Positions 54,867 to 63,932 of a stretch of DNA of 64,000 bases are shown in pieces. The notes under the pieces are model-generated. The model was given only the letters and a program-made list of their open reading frames with translations. It did no database searches and had not been told where the DNA came from. Source of the stretch: Protaetiibacter sp. (GTDB lineage: Bacteria; Actinomycetota; Actinomycetes; Actinomycetales; Microbacteriaceae); NCBI GenBank assembly GCA_030150265.1, contig JASLGG010000046.1, positions 1 to 64,000 on the forward strand, read 5' to 3'. Both the position numbers and the translations under genes were made by a program. Numbering within the stretch: the stretch's first letter is position 1; the number at the start of each line of letters is the position of its first letter.

Positions 54867-55918
54867 GCCTCGGCTCCGCCCAGGCGCGGGGCACCGAGCC
54901 CGGCGCGCACCGCGTCGACGGCCTCGAGCACGCGGATCGAGGCGGAGAGCGGATGCATCGGCGACTCGGTGAGCCCGTCGGCGATGTGCTGCGCGGCCCA
55001 GGCCGCCTGGCGGCAGAGGCCCTGACCGCCCACGATGCCCGACTCGTCGTCGAAGCGCAGCACCGGCTGGTTCGCGCCGTCGTAGACGGTGAAGCCGCCG
55101 GGCTGCGGATGCCGGGAGTCGAGGTGGATGCGCGCCTCGTCTCCGCCGATCGCCGCGTGGCTCGGGGTCCAGGCGCGCATGGTGGCGGCGACCATGCCGA
55201 GGGCGCCCCCCTCGTGGTGCAGGGTCGCGTTCCACTGATCCTCGACGCCCGTCGGGCCGAGCGTGCCGCTCACCTCGATGCGGCTCGCGCCACCGAGCAC
55301 GAAGTCGTGGAACCACAGCGGGTAGACGCCGAGGTCGAGGGCCGCGCCTCCGCCGAGAGCCGGGTCGAGGAGCCGGTTGCGCGGGTCGTCCGTCACGCCG
55401 CCGAGGCCCAGCTCGGCCTGCACGAGCCGCAGCTCGCCGAGCGCGCCGTCGGCCAGCAGCCGCTCGATCACGGTGGTGCGCGGGTGGAAGCGGGTGTGCA
55501 TCGCCTCCATCGCGAAGCGGCCGACACGCCGGGCGGTCTCGGCGAGCTGCCGGGCCTCCTCGGCGCTCGCCGCGAGCGGCTTCTCGACGAGCACGTGCTT
55601 GCCGGCCTCGAGGGCGAGGGTCGCGAGCGGCAGGTGATGGGTGTGCGGCGCGGCCACGTAGACGATGTCGACCTCGGGGTCGTCGACGAGCCGCCGGTAG
55701 TCGTCGACGTGCCGCTCGATGCCATGACGGGTCGCGAATGCGGCGGCGCGCTCGGCGTTCCGCGAGCCGACCGCGACGATCCGCTGGTCGGTGTTGCGGT
55801 GCAGCGTGTCGGCGAAGACGCCCGCGATGCCCCCGGGGGCGAGGATGCCCCAGCGGAGCCTCGGGCCGTCCGTGAGCCGGGGGAGCACGGGCGCGGGCAG
55901 GGTCGAGGGCAGCACCAT
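54863..55918 (-). CDS. Gfo/Idh/MocA-family oxidoreductase
   Basis: 351 residues. The Rossmann domain starts at LRWGILAPGGIAGVFADTL, with VEKPLAASAEEA carrying the conserved EKP. LDLGVYPLWF is the Gfo/Idh mid-domain motif containing the metal-free active site. These enzymes oxidise or reduce sugars or inositols with NAD(P). ATG 55918 follows a TAGCAT hexamer by 6 nt. It is coupled to the downstream QOR gene and divergent from the LacI regulator. Confidence 0.9.
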   Translation of the reverse strand: MVLPSTLPAPVLPRLTDGPRLRWGILAPGGIAGVFADTLHRNTDQRIVAVGSRNAERAAAFATRHGIERHVDDYRRLVDDPEVDIVYVAAPHTHHLPLATLALEAGKHVLVEKPLAASAEEARQLAETARRVGRFAMEAMHTRFHPRTTVIERLLADGALGELRLVQAELGLGGVTDDPRNRLLDPALGGGAALDLGVYPLWFHDFVLGGASRIEVSGTLGPTGVEDQWNATLHHEGGALGMVAATMRAWTPSHAAIGGDEARIHLDSRHPQPGGFTVYDGANQPVLRFDDESGIVGGQGLCRQAAWAAQHIADGLTESPMHPLSASIRVLEAVDAVRAGLGAPRLGGAEA

Positions 55919-55924
55919 GGGGTC

Positions 55925-55930
55925 ATGCTA
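55925..55930 (-). promoter_or_regulatory. -10 hexamer, leaderless Gfo/Idh operon
   Basis: TAGCAT on the minus strand, 6 nt before ATG 55918. Confidence 0.5.
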
Positions 55931-56061
55931 GGCCTCCCGTGCGCCGGCGCCGGAGCCTGGCGGCGAGGCGCAACAGGCTGGCGCGCGGGGGCAACCGGCG
56001 GGGCGCGGATGGCAGGGATCGCGCATCCGGTGGCCGTCAGACGCAAACGGAGGGGGCCGCG

Positions 56062-56079
56062 GCTCGGTAATATCCGAGC
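56062..56079 (+). promoter_or_regulatory. Inverted repeat around the lacI-type -10 region
   Basis: GCTCGG-TAATAT-CCGAGC: perfect 6-bp arms around a TAATAT -10-like hexamer. It is 45 nt upstream of the LacI-type start, and could be an autoregulatory operator. Confidence 0.5.
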
Positions 56080-56124
56080 GGACGTCGATGATGCACGTCC
56101 CCGAGAGCCCGGAGGGGGAGAGCG

Positions 56125-57108
56125 ATGAGCGCGGATGCCGGTCCCGGCCCGCGGCGCCCCAAGCGGGTGACGCACGAGGACATCGCGCGCGCGTGCGGGG
56201 TGTCGCGCGCGACGGTCAGCTACGTGCTCAACGACGTGCCGGGCCGGATGATCTCGGAGGCGACGCGCGAGCTCGTGCTGCGCACCGCGCGGGAGCTCGG
56301 ACACGTGCCCTACGCCCCGGCCCGGATGCTGCGGCTCGGCCGCAGCGACGTCGTGCTCGCGCTCGTGCGCGACTTCTCGCCCGGCTACATCTCGAACTCC
56401 CTGCTGCGGCGGCTCGACGTGGCGCTCGCCGAGCGCGGCTTCGTGCTGCTGATCCACCGCTACGACGAGTCGCTGCGCTCGGTGCAGGAGCTCTGGCAGC
56501 TCGTGTCGCCGAGCCTCGTGGTCGTGATGGGCGGCCTCACGATCTCGGAGCAGGAGGGCATCGAGCTCGCCGCGAGCCGCGTGCTGCGCGTGCACGGCAC
56601 GATGCCGAACGTGCAGATCGGGCGGATGCAGGCCGACCATCTCACGGCGAAGGGCCACCGGGTGCTCGGGTACGTGCTGCCGAGCGAGCCGAGCCTGCAG
56701 CTCATCGCGGGGGAGCGTCTGCGCGGCATCCAGGAGGAGTGCGCGCAGCTCGGGATCCCGGAGCCGGTCGTGTGCACGGTGGACCCGGATGACATCCGTT
56801 CGGTGTCGACCGCGCTCGACGTCTTCCTCGCGACCCCCGGCCTCACGGCGGTCGCGACCCACAACGACGAGATCGGGCTGCTGCTGGTCAGCGCCTTGCA
56901 GGGTCGCGGGCTCGAGGCGGGGCGCGATCTCGCGGTCATCGGCGTCGACAACATCCCATCGGCGCGCCTCGATCTCACGACGGTCGAGATCGACGTGGAC
57001 CGCTGGGGCGACGACGTGGTGGCCGCGGCGCTCGCCCTGCTCGACGACCGGGAGCCGCAGCCCGTGTCGCACGAGCTGCTGCGCGTCATCGAGCGCCGCA
57101 CCGCCTGA
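56125..57108 (+). CDS. LacI-family transcriptional regulator
   Basis: 327 residues. The N-terminal helix-turn-helix is VTHEDIARACGVSRATVSYVLND with the hinge helix AYAPARMLRLGRS-type equivalent HVPYAPARML. A periplasmic-binding-like effector domain follows, with VIGVDNIPSARLDLTTVEID as the dimer/effector hallmark. ATG has ribosome binding site GGAGGGGGAG. It probably binds the GTTAC-type palindromes just downstream and controls the AraC gene and catabolic operon. Confidence 0.92.
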   Translation: MSADAGPGPRRPKRVTHEDIARACGVSRATVSYVLNDVPGRMISEATRELVLRTARELGHVPYAPARMLRLGRSDVVLALVRDFSPGYISNSLLRRLDVALAERGFVLLIHRYDESLRSVQELWQLVSPSLVVVMGGLTISEQEGIELAASRVLRVHGTMPNVQIGRMQADHLTAKGHRVLGYVLPSEPSLQLIAGERLRGIQEECAQLGIPEPVVCTVDPDDIRSVSTALDVFLATPGLTAVATHNDEIGLLLVSALQGRGLEAGRDLAVIGVDNIPSARLDLTTVEIDVDRWGDDVVAAALALLDDREPQPVSHELLRVIERRTA

Positions 57109-57134
57109 GGCGCCGTGGACCGCTCGCGCCGGAC

Positions 57135-57196
57135 TTGACGTTCTCGGTTACTCGAGTAACATGGCCCGCGTTACACGAGTAACTGACACGAGTAAC
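57135..57196 (+). promoter_or_regulatory. Promoter with three palindromic operators upstream of the araC-type gene
   Basis: TTGACG (57135-57140) and TAACAT (57157-57162) form a promoter with a 16-nt spacer. GTTACTCGAGTAAC at 57147-57160 is a perfect 14-bp palindrome within it. GTTACACGAGTAAC follows at 57170-57183 with one mismatched pair, and a third, more degenerate copy at 57183-57196. Binding by the adjacent LacI-type protein is inferred. Confidence 0.75.
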
Positions 57197-57215
57197 CCTT
57201 TCGCCGAAGGAGTCG

Positions 57216-58070
57216 ATGATGAGCCCTCTCGCCCCCGCCGTCGCATCCGCCGCCACCGTGCGCATCGACCGCCTCGAGGTCACCCGCCTCGGCGCGGGCA
57301 TCTGGATGCTCGAAGACCGTCCCGCGGGCGACCGCTGCTTCGACGTGGTCTACCTCGTCGCGGGCTCGGCGCGCCTCGGCACCGAGCCGCCGCTCGTGCA
57401 GCAGGGCGAGCTCGCCGTGATGAGCGCATCCGGCCGCATCGCGGTGGAGGTGCAGGACGGCGCCGAGCTCATCATCGTGCGCATCCCGCAGGCGGCCGCG
57501 GGCCCGCACGCGCAGGCGCTGCAGGCCGCGGCCGGCCGCGTGCTGGCCGCCGCCCAGGGCACCTCGGGACTCGTGGCGTACCTGCTGCGCGGTGTGGTCG
57601 CCCAGGGCGAGGCCGCGACCGAGCACCCCGTGCGGCTCGCGGAGCACGTCGTGGGGCTCATCGGCCTCATGTGCCTCGACGCGCGCGACGACGAGGGCGC
57701 CTGGCGCTCCACGATGCTGAGCGGCGCCGTCGACTTCATCGAGCAGCACCTCGGAGAGCTCGACCTCACGCCCGACCGCATCGCCGCCTCCCAGAACATC
57801 TCGACCCGTACCCTGCACCGCCTCTTCGAGCGCGAGGGCATGACGCTCGGCGCCTGGGTGCGCGGCCGCCGCCTCGAGCGCTGCCGCGCCGACCTCGGCG
57901 ACCCCGCCCACGCCGGTCTCTCGGTGAGCGCCATCGGCGCGCGCTGGGGCCTCTGGGACGCGGCCCACTTCAGCCGCCTGTTCAAGTCGACCTTCGGCGC
58001 CTCGCCGCGCGCCTACCGCCAGGAGGCGCTCGGCACGGCATCCGGTGCGCCGCTCCGCGCGAGCGCCTGA
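57216..58070 (+). CDS. AraC-family transcriptional regulator
   Basis: 284 residues. The N-terminal half is an AraC-binding-domain-like beta fold (residues ~20-100). The C-terminal pair of helix-turn-helix motifs covers ~180-275: LDLTPDRIAASQNISTRTLHRLFEREG, and VSAIGARWGLWDAAHFSRLFKSTFGASPRAYR. ATG 57216 (or 57219) has ribosome binding site GAAGGAG. It lies between a LacI regulator and a catabolic operon, which it probably activates. Confidence 0.9.
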   Translation: MMSPLAPAVASAATVRIDRLEVTRLGAGIWMLEDRPAGDRCFDVVYLVAGSARLGTEPPLVQQGELAVMSASGRIAVEVQDGAELIIVRIPQAAAGPHAQALQAAAGRVLAAAQGTSGLVAYLLRGVVAQGEAATEHPVRLAEHVVGLIGLMCLDARDDEGAWRSTMLSGAVDFIEQHLGELDLTPDRIAASQNISTRTLHRLFEREGMTLGAWVRGRRLERCRADLGDPAHAGLSVSAIGARWGLWDAAHFSRLFKSTFGASPRAYRQEALGTASGAPLRASA

Positions 58071-58160
58071 GGCGGGCACGGGCAAAGGCACGGCGGTCGT
58101 ACGCAAGACCGCGGGCCCGCGTGCGCGCACGCTGGGGACACAACCACACGGAGGACATCG

Positions 58161-59276
58161 GTGAAGGAACTCAAGGTCGCGCTCGTCGGGGCGGGCTTCA
58201 TGGGGCGGGCGCACAGCCTCGCCTACGCGCTCGCGCCCATCGCGAGCGAGCTCGGCGCGACCGTCGTCAAGCAGGTGCTCGTCGACGCGAACCCGGATGT
58301 CGCGGGCGCCGCCGCGCGTCAGCTCGGCTGGGCCGAGTCCGCGACCGACTGGCGCGCGATCGTCGCGCGCGACGACATCGACGTCGTCGACATCTGCACG
58401 CCTCCGCAGTTCCACGCGGAGATCGCCCTCGCCGCGATCGAGGCCGGCAAGCACGTGTTCTGCGAGAAGCCCATCACCAACGACCCCGCCGAGGCCCGCG
58501 CCATCGTCGAGGCCGCCCGGCGTGCGGGCGTCGTCACCCAGGTCGGCTACAACTACCGCCACACCCCCGCCGTGTCGTTCGCGAAGAAGCTGCTCGACGA
58601 GGGCCGCCTCGGCACGCCGCTCCAGTTCCGCGCGAGCTACACCCAGGAGGTCGGCTTCTGGGCCGACCCGAACCGCTGGCGCGCGCTCAAGGCGACCGGG
58701 GGATCCGGAACCGTCGGCGACATCGGCTCGCACGTCATCGACCTCGCTGAGCACCTGTTCGGCGACATCGTGCGCGTCGCGGCCCGTGCCCGCAGCTACG
58801 ACGGCGACGGCTGGCGCGCCGACGCCGAGCGGATCGCCGGCGACCACATCGACGACGCGGCGGTCTGGCTCGCCGAGTTCGCGAACGGCGCCATCGGCAC
58901 CTTCTCGGTCAACCAGTACGCGGTCGGCCGCAAGAACCGCGTGTACTTCGAGTTCGACGCCAGCCGTGCAGCGGTGCAGTTCGACTGGAACGACCGCGAG
59001 GTGTTCCGCGTCGCCTACGTCGACGAGCCCGCCGACCACCGCGGCTTCCGCGAGATCCACACCAACGACCAGCACCCCGACGGCTGGTGGCGACTCGCGG
59101 GCCTCGGCACGGGCTACCCCGACGTGTCGGCGATCCAGTTCCAGCACTTCATCCGCGCGATCGTCGACGGCACCCCGACGGCCCCCGACTTCGCGCGGGC
59201 GGCCCACGTCGAGGAGGTCGTCGCGGCGGTGTACCGCGCGGCGCAGTCCGACCGCTGGGTCGAGGTCGGCGCGTGA
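58161..59276 (+). CDS. Gfo/Idh/MocA-family dehydrogenase
   Basis: 371 residues, GTG with ribosome binding site GGAGGAC. VALVGAGFMGRAHSLAYAL binds NAD(P); FCEKPITNDPAEA has the catalytic EKP Lys; DIGSHVIDLAEHLFG is the second family motif. Close relatives oxidise inositol, glucuronate or levoglucosan-like sugars. It overlaps the following isomerase gene by 4 nt, a pairing typical of sugar or cyclitol catabolism. Confidence 0.9.
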   Translation: MKELKVALVGAGFMGRAHSLAYALAPIASELGATVVKQVLVDANPDVAGAAARQLGWAESATDWRAIVARDDIDVVDICTPPQFHAEIALAAIEAGKHVFCEKPITNDPAEARAIVEAARRAGVVTQVGYNYRHTPAVSFAKKLLDEGRLGTPLQFRASYTQEVGFWADPNRWRALKATGGSGTVGDIGSHVIDLAEHLFGDIVRVAARARSYDGDGWRADAERIAGDHIDDAAVWLAEFANGAIGTFSVNQYAVGRKNRVYFEFDASRAAVQFDWNDREVFRVAYVDEPADHRGFREIHTNDQHPDGWWRLAGLGTGYPDVSAIQFQHFIRAIVDGTPTAPDFARAAHVEEVVAAVYRAAQSDRWVEVGA

Positions 59277-60265
59277 GCGGCATCCGCTTCAGCACCAACA
59301 TCATCGGCTTCTACGAGTCGGGATGGTGGGGGCTCGAGCCGGGACTCGACCACCCCCGCTGGACCGAGGCCTTCTGGGCCGACCCGCGCCGCTACTTCGA
59401 CGGCATGCTCGACGGCGCGCGCGACGCGGGCCTCGAAGGAGTCGAGCTGGCGCCCGATCCCGCCGGATGGGAGGCCGCGCTGAAGGTCTACGGCGGCGTG
59501 CAGGGCTTCCGCGACGCCCTCGACGAGCGCGGGCTCGCGCTGAGCTCGAGCTACGCCCACGGGCGGCAGCTGATCGGCAACGCCATCGCCGACCCCGCCC
59601 TCGTCCCGGTCGCCGACGATGCCTTCCGGCGGCACGCCGAGTTCCTCGCCGAGATGGGCGCCGCGACCATCGTCACGGGCAACCTGCCGCGCAGCCGCTT
59701 CGGCAACGACAGTCCCGATGACACCGCGACCGAGGAGGACTTCACCCGCCCCGTCGACCGCGAGGTGCACGAGCGCTTCGCCGAGCACCTCAACCGCCTC
59801 GGCGCGATCACGATCCAGCACGGCGTGCAGATCGCGATCCACACCGACGCGTACTCGATCTGCTCGCGCAACCACGACATCGCGACAGTGCTCGAGCTCA
59901 CCGACCCCGCGTCCGTCGCCCTCTGCCCGGATGCCGGCCACATCACCCTCGACGGCGGCGACGCCGTGGCGGTGCTGCGCGACCACATCGACCGCATCCC
60001 GACCATGCACTGGAAGGACTGCATCGGCCCGAAGTCCGGGCACCTGCAGCGCGGCGACCAGAAGCAGCGGCACGAGCAGACGATGCAGTCGTTCCGGATC
60101 CTGGGGTCGGGCATCGTCGACTGGCAGGAGTGGATGCGCATCCTCCGCGAGCACGAATGGAGCGGCTGGGCGACCGAGGAGATCGACCACTCGCCCGATC
60201 CGGTCATCGAGCTGCGGCAGGGCCTCGAGTACTTCCGCGAGCACCTGGCGCCGATCTACAGCTGA
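59273..60265 (+). CDS. Sugar-phosphate isomerase/epimerase (AP endonuclease 2 TIM-barrel family)
   Basis: 330 residues. TIM barrel with metal ligands in GVELAPDP, AIHTDAYS, CPDAGHITLDGGD, HWKDCIG and TEEIDHS, the order expected for xylose-isomerase-like epimerases and inosose dehydratases. GTG start overlaps the dehydrogenase stop. It likely processes the keto product of that dehydrogenase; the compound is not identified. Confidence 0.85.
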   Translation: MSGIRFSTNIIGFYESGWWGLEPGLDHPRWTEAFWADPRRYFDGMLDGARDAGLEGVELAPDPAGWEAALKVYGGVQGFRDALDERGLALSSSYAHGRQLIGNAIADPALVPVADDAFRRHAEFLAEMGAATIVTGNLPRSRFGNDSPDDTATEEDFTRPVDREVHERFAEHLNRLGAITIQHGVQIAIHTDAYSICSRNHDIATVLELTDPASVALCPDAGHITLDGGDAVAVLRDHIDRIPTMHWKDCIGPKSGHLQRGDQKQRHEQTMQSFRILGSGIVDWQEWMRILREHEWSGWATEEIDHSPDPVIELRQGLEYFREHLAPIYS

Positions 60266-60267
60266 CC

Positions 60268-61413
60268 ATGACCGGCCCCGAGCTCATCCCCGTCGCGGGC
60301 ACCGCGGCGGCTCCCTTCGCGGAGCTGCCCGAGGTGTTCGCGCGCGCCGTCGCGGCCCAGGGCGGCGGAGGGGCGGCGCTCGCGATCGTGCGCGACGGCG
60401 AGCTCGTCGTCGACCTGTGGGGCGGCGGCTACGCGAGAGACACCGTGCAGCTCGTCTTCTCGGTGTCGAAGGCGATCACGGCGGTCGCCGCCGCGCACGC
60501 CGCCGAGGCGGGCGCGCTCGACCTCGACGAGCCGCTCGGCGCCTCCTGGCCCGAGTTCCGGCGCCCCTCGACGGCCGCCATCACGACGCGCATGGTGCTC
60601 GCGCACCGCTCCGGCATCGCCTCGCTCGATCGCCGGCTGAGCTTCGAGGAGCTCATGGCGGGGGCCGCGGACGACGCGGTCGCGCACCAGGAGCCGTACT
60701 GGGAGCCGGACACCCGCCACGGCTACCACGCCTTCACCTTCGGCCCGCTGCTCGACGGGGTGTTCCGTCGCCGGCTCGGCGTCTCGGTGGGGGAGTACCT
60801 CGCCCGGCACCTCGCCACGCCGCTCGGTCTCGACCTCTGGATCGGCCTGCCGGACGAGATGCTCCCGCGCGTCGCGCCCGTGAGCTACTCCCCGCCCGCC
60901 ATCTCCACGACGCGCGCGGCCTTCGTCGCGGCGAGCGGCATCCCGGCCGGCACCACCGCGGCGCTGAACCGCGAGATGGACCTCTACAACCACCCCGGCC
61001 TCCTCCGCGCGGGTCTCCCCTCCACGAGCGGCGTCGCGAGCGCTCGCTCGCTCGCCGCCCTCTTCGCCGCGACCCTCGACGGCCCGCTGCTCGGCGATGC
61101 CGGGCGCCGGGCGCTGCGCGAGGAGCGCTCGCGGGGCACGGATGCCGTGCTCGGCGTCGAGACCGCCTTCGCGAGCGGCACCCAGCTGCCCTTCCCGCAG
61201 CTGCCGCTCCTCGGCCCCCGCTCCTACGGCCACGAGGCCGCGGGGGGCTCCTTCGCGTTCGCCGACCCGGATGCCGGGCTCGCGGTCGCCTGGACCACCG
61301 ACGTGCATCCGCGCATGGCGGGGGCGAGCCCCGCGGGGCTCGCGCTCGTCGACACCATCCGCCACTGCCTGCGGCGCGAGTCCGCCGGCACCGACCCCGG
61401 GAGACGGCCATGA
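60268..61413 (+). CDS. Serine hydrolase of the beta-lactamase/family VIII esterase type
   Basis: 381 residues, no signal peptide, so cytoplasmic. The nucleophile Ser is in SVSK (SxxK), near residue 66, with a Tyr in RHGYHAFTFG as candidate second motif. A late GHEAAGGSFAFAD replaces the KTG box. These marks fit EstB-like esterases rather than resistance enzymes. It starts 2 nt after the isomerase stop. It may hydrolyse an ester or lactone intermediate of the pathway. Confidence 0.85.
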   Translation: MTGPELIPVAGTAAAPFAELPEVFARAVAAQGGGGAALAIVRDGELVVDLWGGGYARDTVQLVFSVSKAITAVAAAHAAEAGALDLDEPLGASWPEFRRPSTAAITTRMVLAHRSGIASLDRRLSFEELMAGAADDAVAHQEPYWEPDTRHGYHAFTFGPLLDGVFRRRLGVSVGEYLARHLATPLGLDLWIGLPDEMLPRVAPVSYSPPAISTTRAAFVAASGIPAGTTAALNREMDLYNHPGLLRAGLPSTSGVASARSLAALFAATLDGPLLGDAGRRALREERSRGTDAVLGVETAFASGTQLPFPQLPLLGPRSYGHEAAGGSFAFADPDAGLAVAWTTDVHPRMAGASPAGLALVDTIRHCLRRESAGTDPGRRP

Positions 61414-61925
61414 CGGCACCCCTCATCGAGCACATCGGCATCCTGGTGCCCGACCTGGAGGAGGCGATCGAGCGCTGGTCGGCCGTGACGGGCTACACCT
61501 TCAGCCCCATCGGCCGCTACCGCACCGAGCGCTACGCCGACCACAGCGACCCCGAGCCGCACTTCCACGACGCGCGCATCGCGTTCTCGCTCGAGGGCCC
61601 GCCGCGCATCGAGCTCATGGAGGTCACCGGCTCCGGAACCCACGGGCCCGAGCAGCTCGGCATCCATCACCTCGGCATCCAGAACGTCGCCGACCCCGAG
61701 GGCAAGCGCGACGAGCTCGCCGCCCGGGGCGTCGCGATCGACGGGTGCTCCTTCGACGCCGAGGGTCGCATCCTGCTGATGTTCACCGACAAGACGGTGC
61801 TCGACGGCATCCGGGTCGAGTTCATCTCGCCGCTGCCCGGCCCCATCGTGGCCGACGACGGCTCGGAGCTGTGGCGCGACCCCGTCACGGGCAAGGCGAG
61901 CCTCTGGGGACCGCCCGCGAAGTGA
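61410..61925 (+). CDS. VOC-superfamily (glyoxalase-like) protein
   Basis: 171 residues. Two beta-alpha-beta-beta-beta halves: IEHIGILVPDLEEAIERW with a metal-ligand His at the start, IELMEVTG, then GIHHLGIQNV with a second His, and VEFISPLPG. Possible roles are dioxygenase, epimerase or lactone-modifying enzyme. ATG overlaps the esterase stop. The substrate is unknown. Confidence 0.85.
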   Translation: MTAPLIEHIGILVPDLEEAIERWSAVTGYTFSPIGRYRTERYADHSDPEPHFHDARIAFSLEGPPRIELMEVTGSGTHGPEQLGIHHLGIQNVADPEGKRDELAARGVAIDGCSFDAEGRILLMFTDKTVLDGIRVEFISPLPGPIVADDGSELWRDPVTGKASLWGPPAK

Positions 61926-61956
61926 CCGCTCGCCCCTCCGCGTCCCGCGGCGTGCC

Positions 61957-62883
61957 GTGCTAGGCGTGCTCGAGGGCGTCGCCGTCATCGGCGTCGTCGT
62001 GCTCGTCGGCTACCTGTGCGCGCGTCTCGGCGCCTTCAGCCCCGAGACCGCGACCGTGCTCAACAAGGTCGCGTTCTTCGTGGCGACCCCGGCGATCCTG
62101 TTCCGCATCCTCGCGCACGCCGACCTGGCCGTGCTGTTCTCGGACTACATGGGCGTCGCGGTCGCGAGCGCGCTCGCGGCGGGCGCCCTCTACCTGCTGC
62201 TCGCCCTGCTGCTCTTCCGGCGCCCCGCGGGCGAGACGGCGGTCGGCGCGGCGGCGGCGATGTTCCTCAACAGCAACAACATGGGGGTGCCGGTCGCGGC
62301 GTTCGTGATCGACGACCCGCAGGCGATCGCGGCGGTGCTCGTGCTGCAGCCGATCGCGTTCACGCCCGTGCTCCTCGCGGTGCTCGACGGCACCTCCGGG
62401 CGCCGCCTGTCGCTCGGCCGGGTGCTCACCCAGCCGCTGCGGAACCCGGTGATCGTCGCGGCCGCCGCGGGTGTCGCCATCGCGCTCCTCGGGATCGAGC
62501 TGCCCGCCGTGGTCGAGGCGCCGCTCGACCTGCTCGCGGACGCGGCGATCCCCGTCGTGCTGCTGGCCTTCGGAGTGTCGCTGCGCGGGCGGCGCGTGCT
62601 CGAGCCGGGGAGCGACCGGATGCCGGTGCTCGCCGCGACCCTCATCAAGGGCGTCGTCATGCCGCTCGTGGCATGGGTCGTCGCGGGACCGGTGCTCGGG
62701 CTCGCCCCGGAGGTCGTGTTCGCGACGGTCGTGGTGGCCGCGCTTCCGACCGGTCAGGTCATCTACACCTACGCCTCCCGCTTCGGCCGCGGCGAGACCC
62801 TCGCGCGCGATGTCGTGCTGCTCACCACGGTGCTCGCGGTGCCCGTGCTGCTCGTGATCGCCGCGCTGCTGCACCCCGCGTGA
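61957..62883 (+). CDS. AEC (auxin efflux carrier) family transporter
   Basis: 308 residues, about ten membrane spans in two five-helix halves. FLNSNNMGVPVAAFVIDDP is a hallmark of the family (malonate/dicarboxylate carriers, MdcF-like). The late ALPTGQVIYTYASRFG is the matching C-terminal motif. Start GTG 61957 is the best by hydrophobic onset but the ribosome binding site is poor. It is probably the carrier for an organic acid in this operon. Confidence 0.85.
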   Translation: MLGVLEGVAVIGVVVLVGYLCARLGAFSPETATVLNKVAFFVATPAILFRILAHADLAVLFSDYMGVAVASALAAGALYLLLALLLFRRPAGETAVGAAAAMFLNSNNMGVPVAAFVIDDPQAIAAVLVLQPIAFTPVLLAVLDGTSGRRLSLGRVLTQPLRNPVIVAAAAGVAIALLGIELPAVVEAPLDLLADAAIPVVLLAFGVSLRGRRVLEPGSDRMPVLAATLIKGVVMPLVAWVVAGPVLGLAPEVVFATVVVAALPTGQVIYTYASRFGRGETLARDVVLLTTVLAVPVLLVIAALLHPA

Positions 62884-62980
62884 GCGGGCGGCGCGGGCGG
62901 GTGGGGCGGGTGACCGGCACGCGCAGGATGCTGTCGCTCGCGGGCAAGCGGCCCCCGGCGGGCCGGGGGAGCATGGCGGC

Positions 62981-63397
62981 ATGCCCAGCGAGCTGACCTC
63001 CCGCGAGCACTTCGACGCCGGCCTCGCGGTGCGCCGCGCGGTGCTCGGCGACGCCTACGTCGACCGCTCCCTCGCCGCGATGGACGACTTCACGCGCGAG
63101 CTCCAGGAGCTCGTGACCGAGTACTGCTGGGGCCGGGTCTGGACCCGCGAGGAGCTGCCGCGCCCGACGCGCAGCCTGCTCAACCTGGCGATGATGACGG
63201 CCCTCAACCGACCGCACGAGCTCGCCATCCACGTGCGCGGCGCCGTGCGGAACGGCGTCTCGCGCGAGGAGATCCGCGAGGTGCTGCTGCAGGCCGCGAT
63301 CTACTGCGGCGTGCCGGCGGCGCTCGACGCCTTCCGGGTCGCCCGCCAGGTGCTCGAGGAGCTCGACGCCGAGGCGGCGACGGGATCGGAGGGCTGA
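62981..63397 (+). CDS. Carboxymuconolactone decarboxylase family protein
   Basis: 138 residues, all-alpha. LLNLAMMTALNRPHELAIHVRGAVRNGVSREEIREVLLQAAIYCGVPAALDAF matches the PcaC-like core in outline; the redox-active CxxC of AhpD is absent, so a decarboxylase-like rather than peroxidase role is favoured. ATG 62981 with purine-rich GGGGGAGC upstream. It follows the transporter by 97 nt and precedes another VOC gene. Confidence 0.88.
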   Translation: MPSELTSREHFDAGLAVRRAVLGDAYVDRSLAAMDDFTRELQELVTEYCWGRVWTREELPRPTRSLLNLAMMTALNRPHELAIHVRGAVRNGVSREEIREVLLQAAIYCGVPAALDAFRVARQVLEELDAEAATGSEG

Positions 63398-63401
63398 GCG
63401 G

Positions 63402-63932
63402 ATGAGCGGCTTCGGCACCGCCGCGACGACGACCCGGCTGCCGCTCGTCGGGCGGCCGCCCGACCAGGTCGCCTACGTCGTGCCCGAGCTGCGCCCGGCC
63501 GTCGAGAGGATGGCGCGCGTGCTCGGCGTCGAGGAGTGGCTGGTCTGGGACTACGACGCCGCCTACGTGCCGCGTCGGCGCTACCTCGGCCGCGACGCCG
63601 ACTACCGCTCGCTCGTGGCGATGCCCGCCTACGGGCCCGCGCTCGAGATCATCCAGCCCGTCACGGGCCCCAGCATCTACACCACCTTCCTCGAGGAGCG
63701 CGGCGCCGGACTCCACCACCTCGGCTACTACGTGCCGTCGGTCGCCGAGGAGCGGGCCCGCTTCGCGGCGCTCGGCGTGCCCGAGGTGCTGAGCGGGGGC
63801 GGCCACGGGGTCGACGGCGACGGCGAGTACGCCTTCTTCGACGTGCGTGACGTCGTGGGCTCCTACCTCGAGGCGATCGAGGCGCCGGCCCGGCGGCATC
63901 CGCCGCACGACCGCATCCGGGTGCCCGGGTGA
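63402..63932 (+). CDS. VOC-superfamily protein 2
   Basis: 176 residues. VAYVVPELRPAVERMARVLG opens the fold, and GAGLHHLGYYVPSVAEERARFAALG contributes the metal-ligand His in the second half. Length and layout resemble methylmalonyl-CoA-epimerase-like or 4-hydroxyphenylpyruvate-type VOC proteins. It overlaps the next start by 4 nt (GTGA). Confidence 0.82.
   Translation: MSGFGTAATTTRLPLVGRPPDQVAYVVPELRPAVERMARVLGVEEWLVWDYDAAYVPRRRYLGRDADYRSLVAMPAYGPALEIIQPVTGPSIYTTFLEERGAGLHHLGYYVPSVAEERARFAALGVPEVLSGGGHGVDGDGEYAFFDVRDVVGSYLEAIEAPARRHPPHDRIRVPG

Noticed and set aside
60268..61413. Beta-lactamase resistance gene
   Set aside because: There is no signal peptide, the KTG box is absent, and it is embedded in a catabolic operon; a family VIII esterase fits better.
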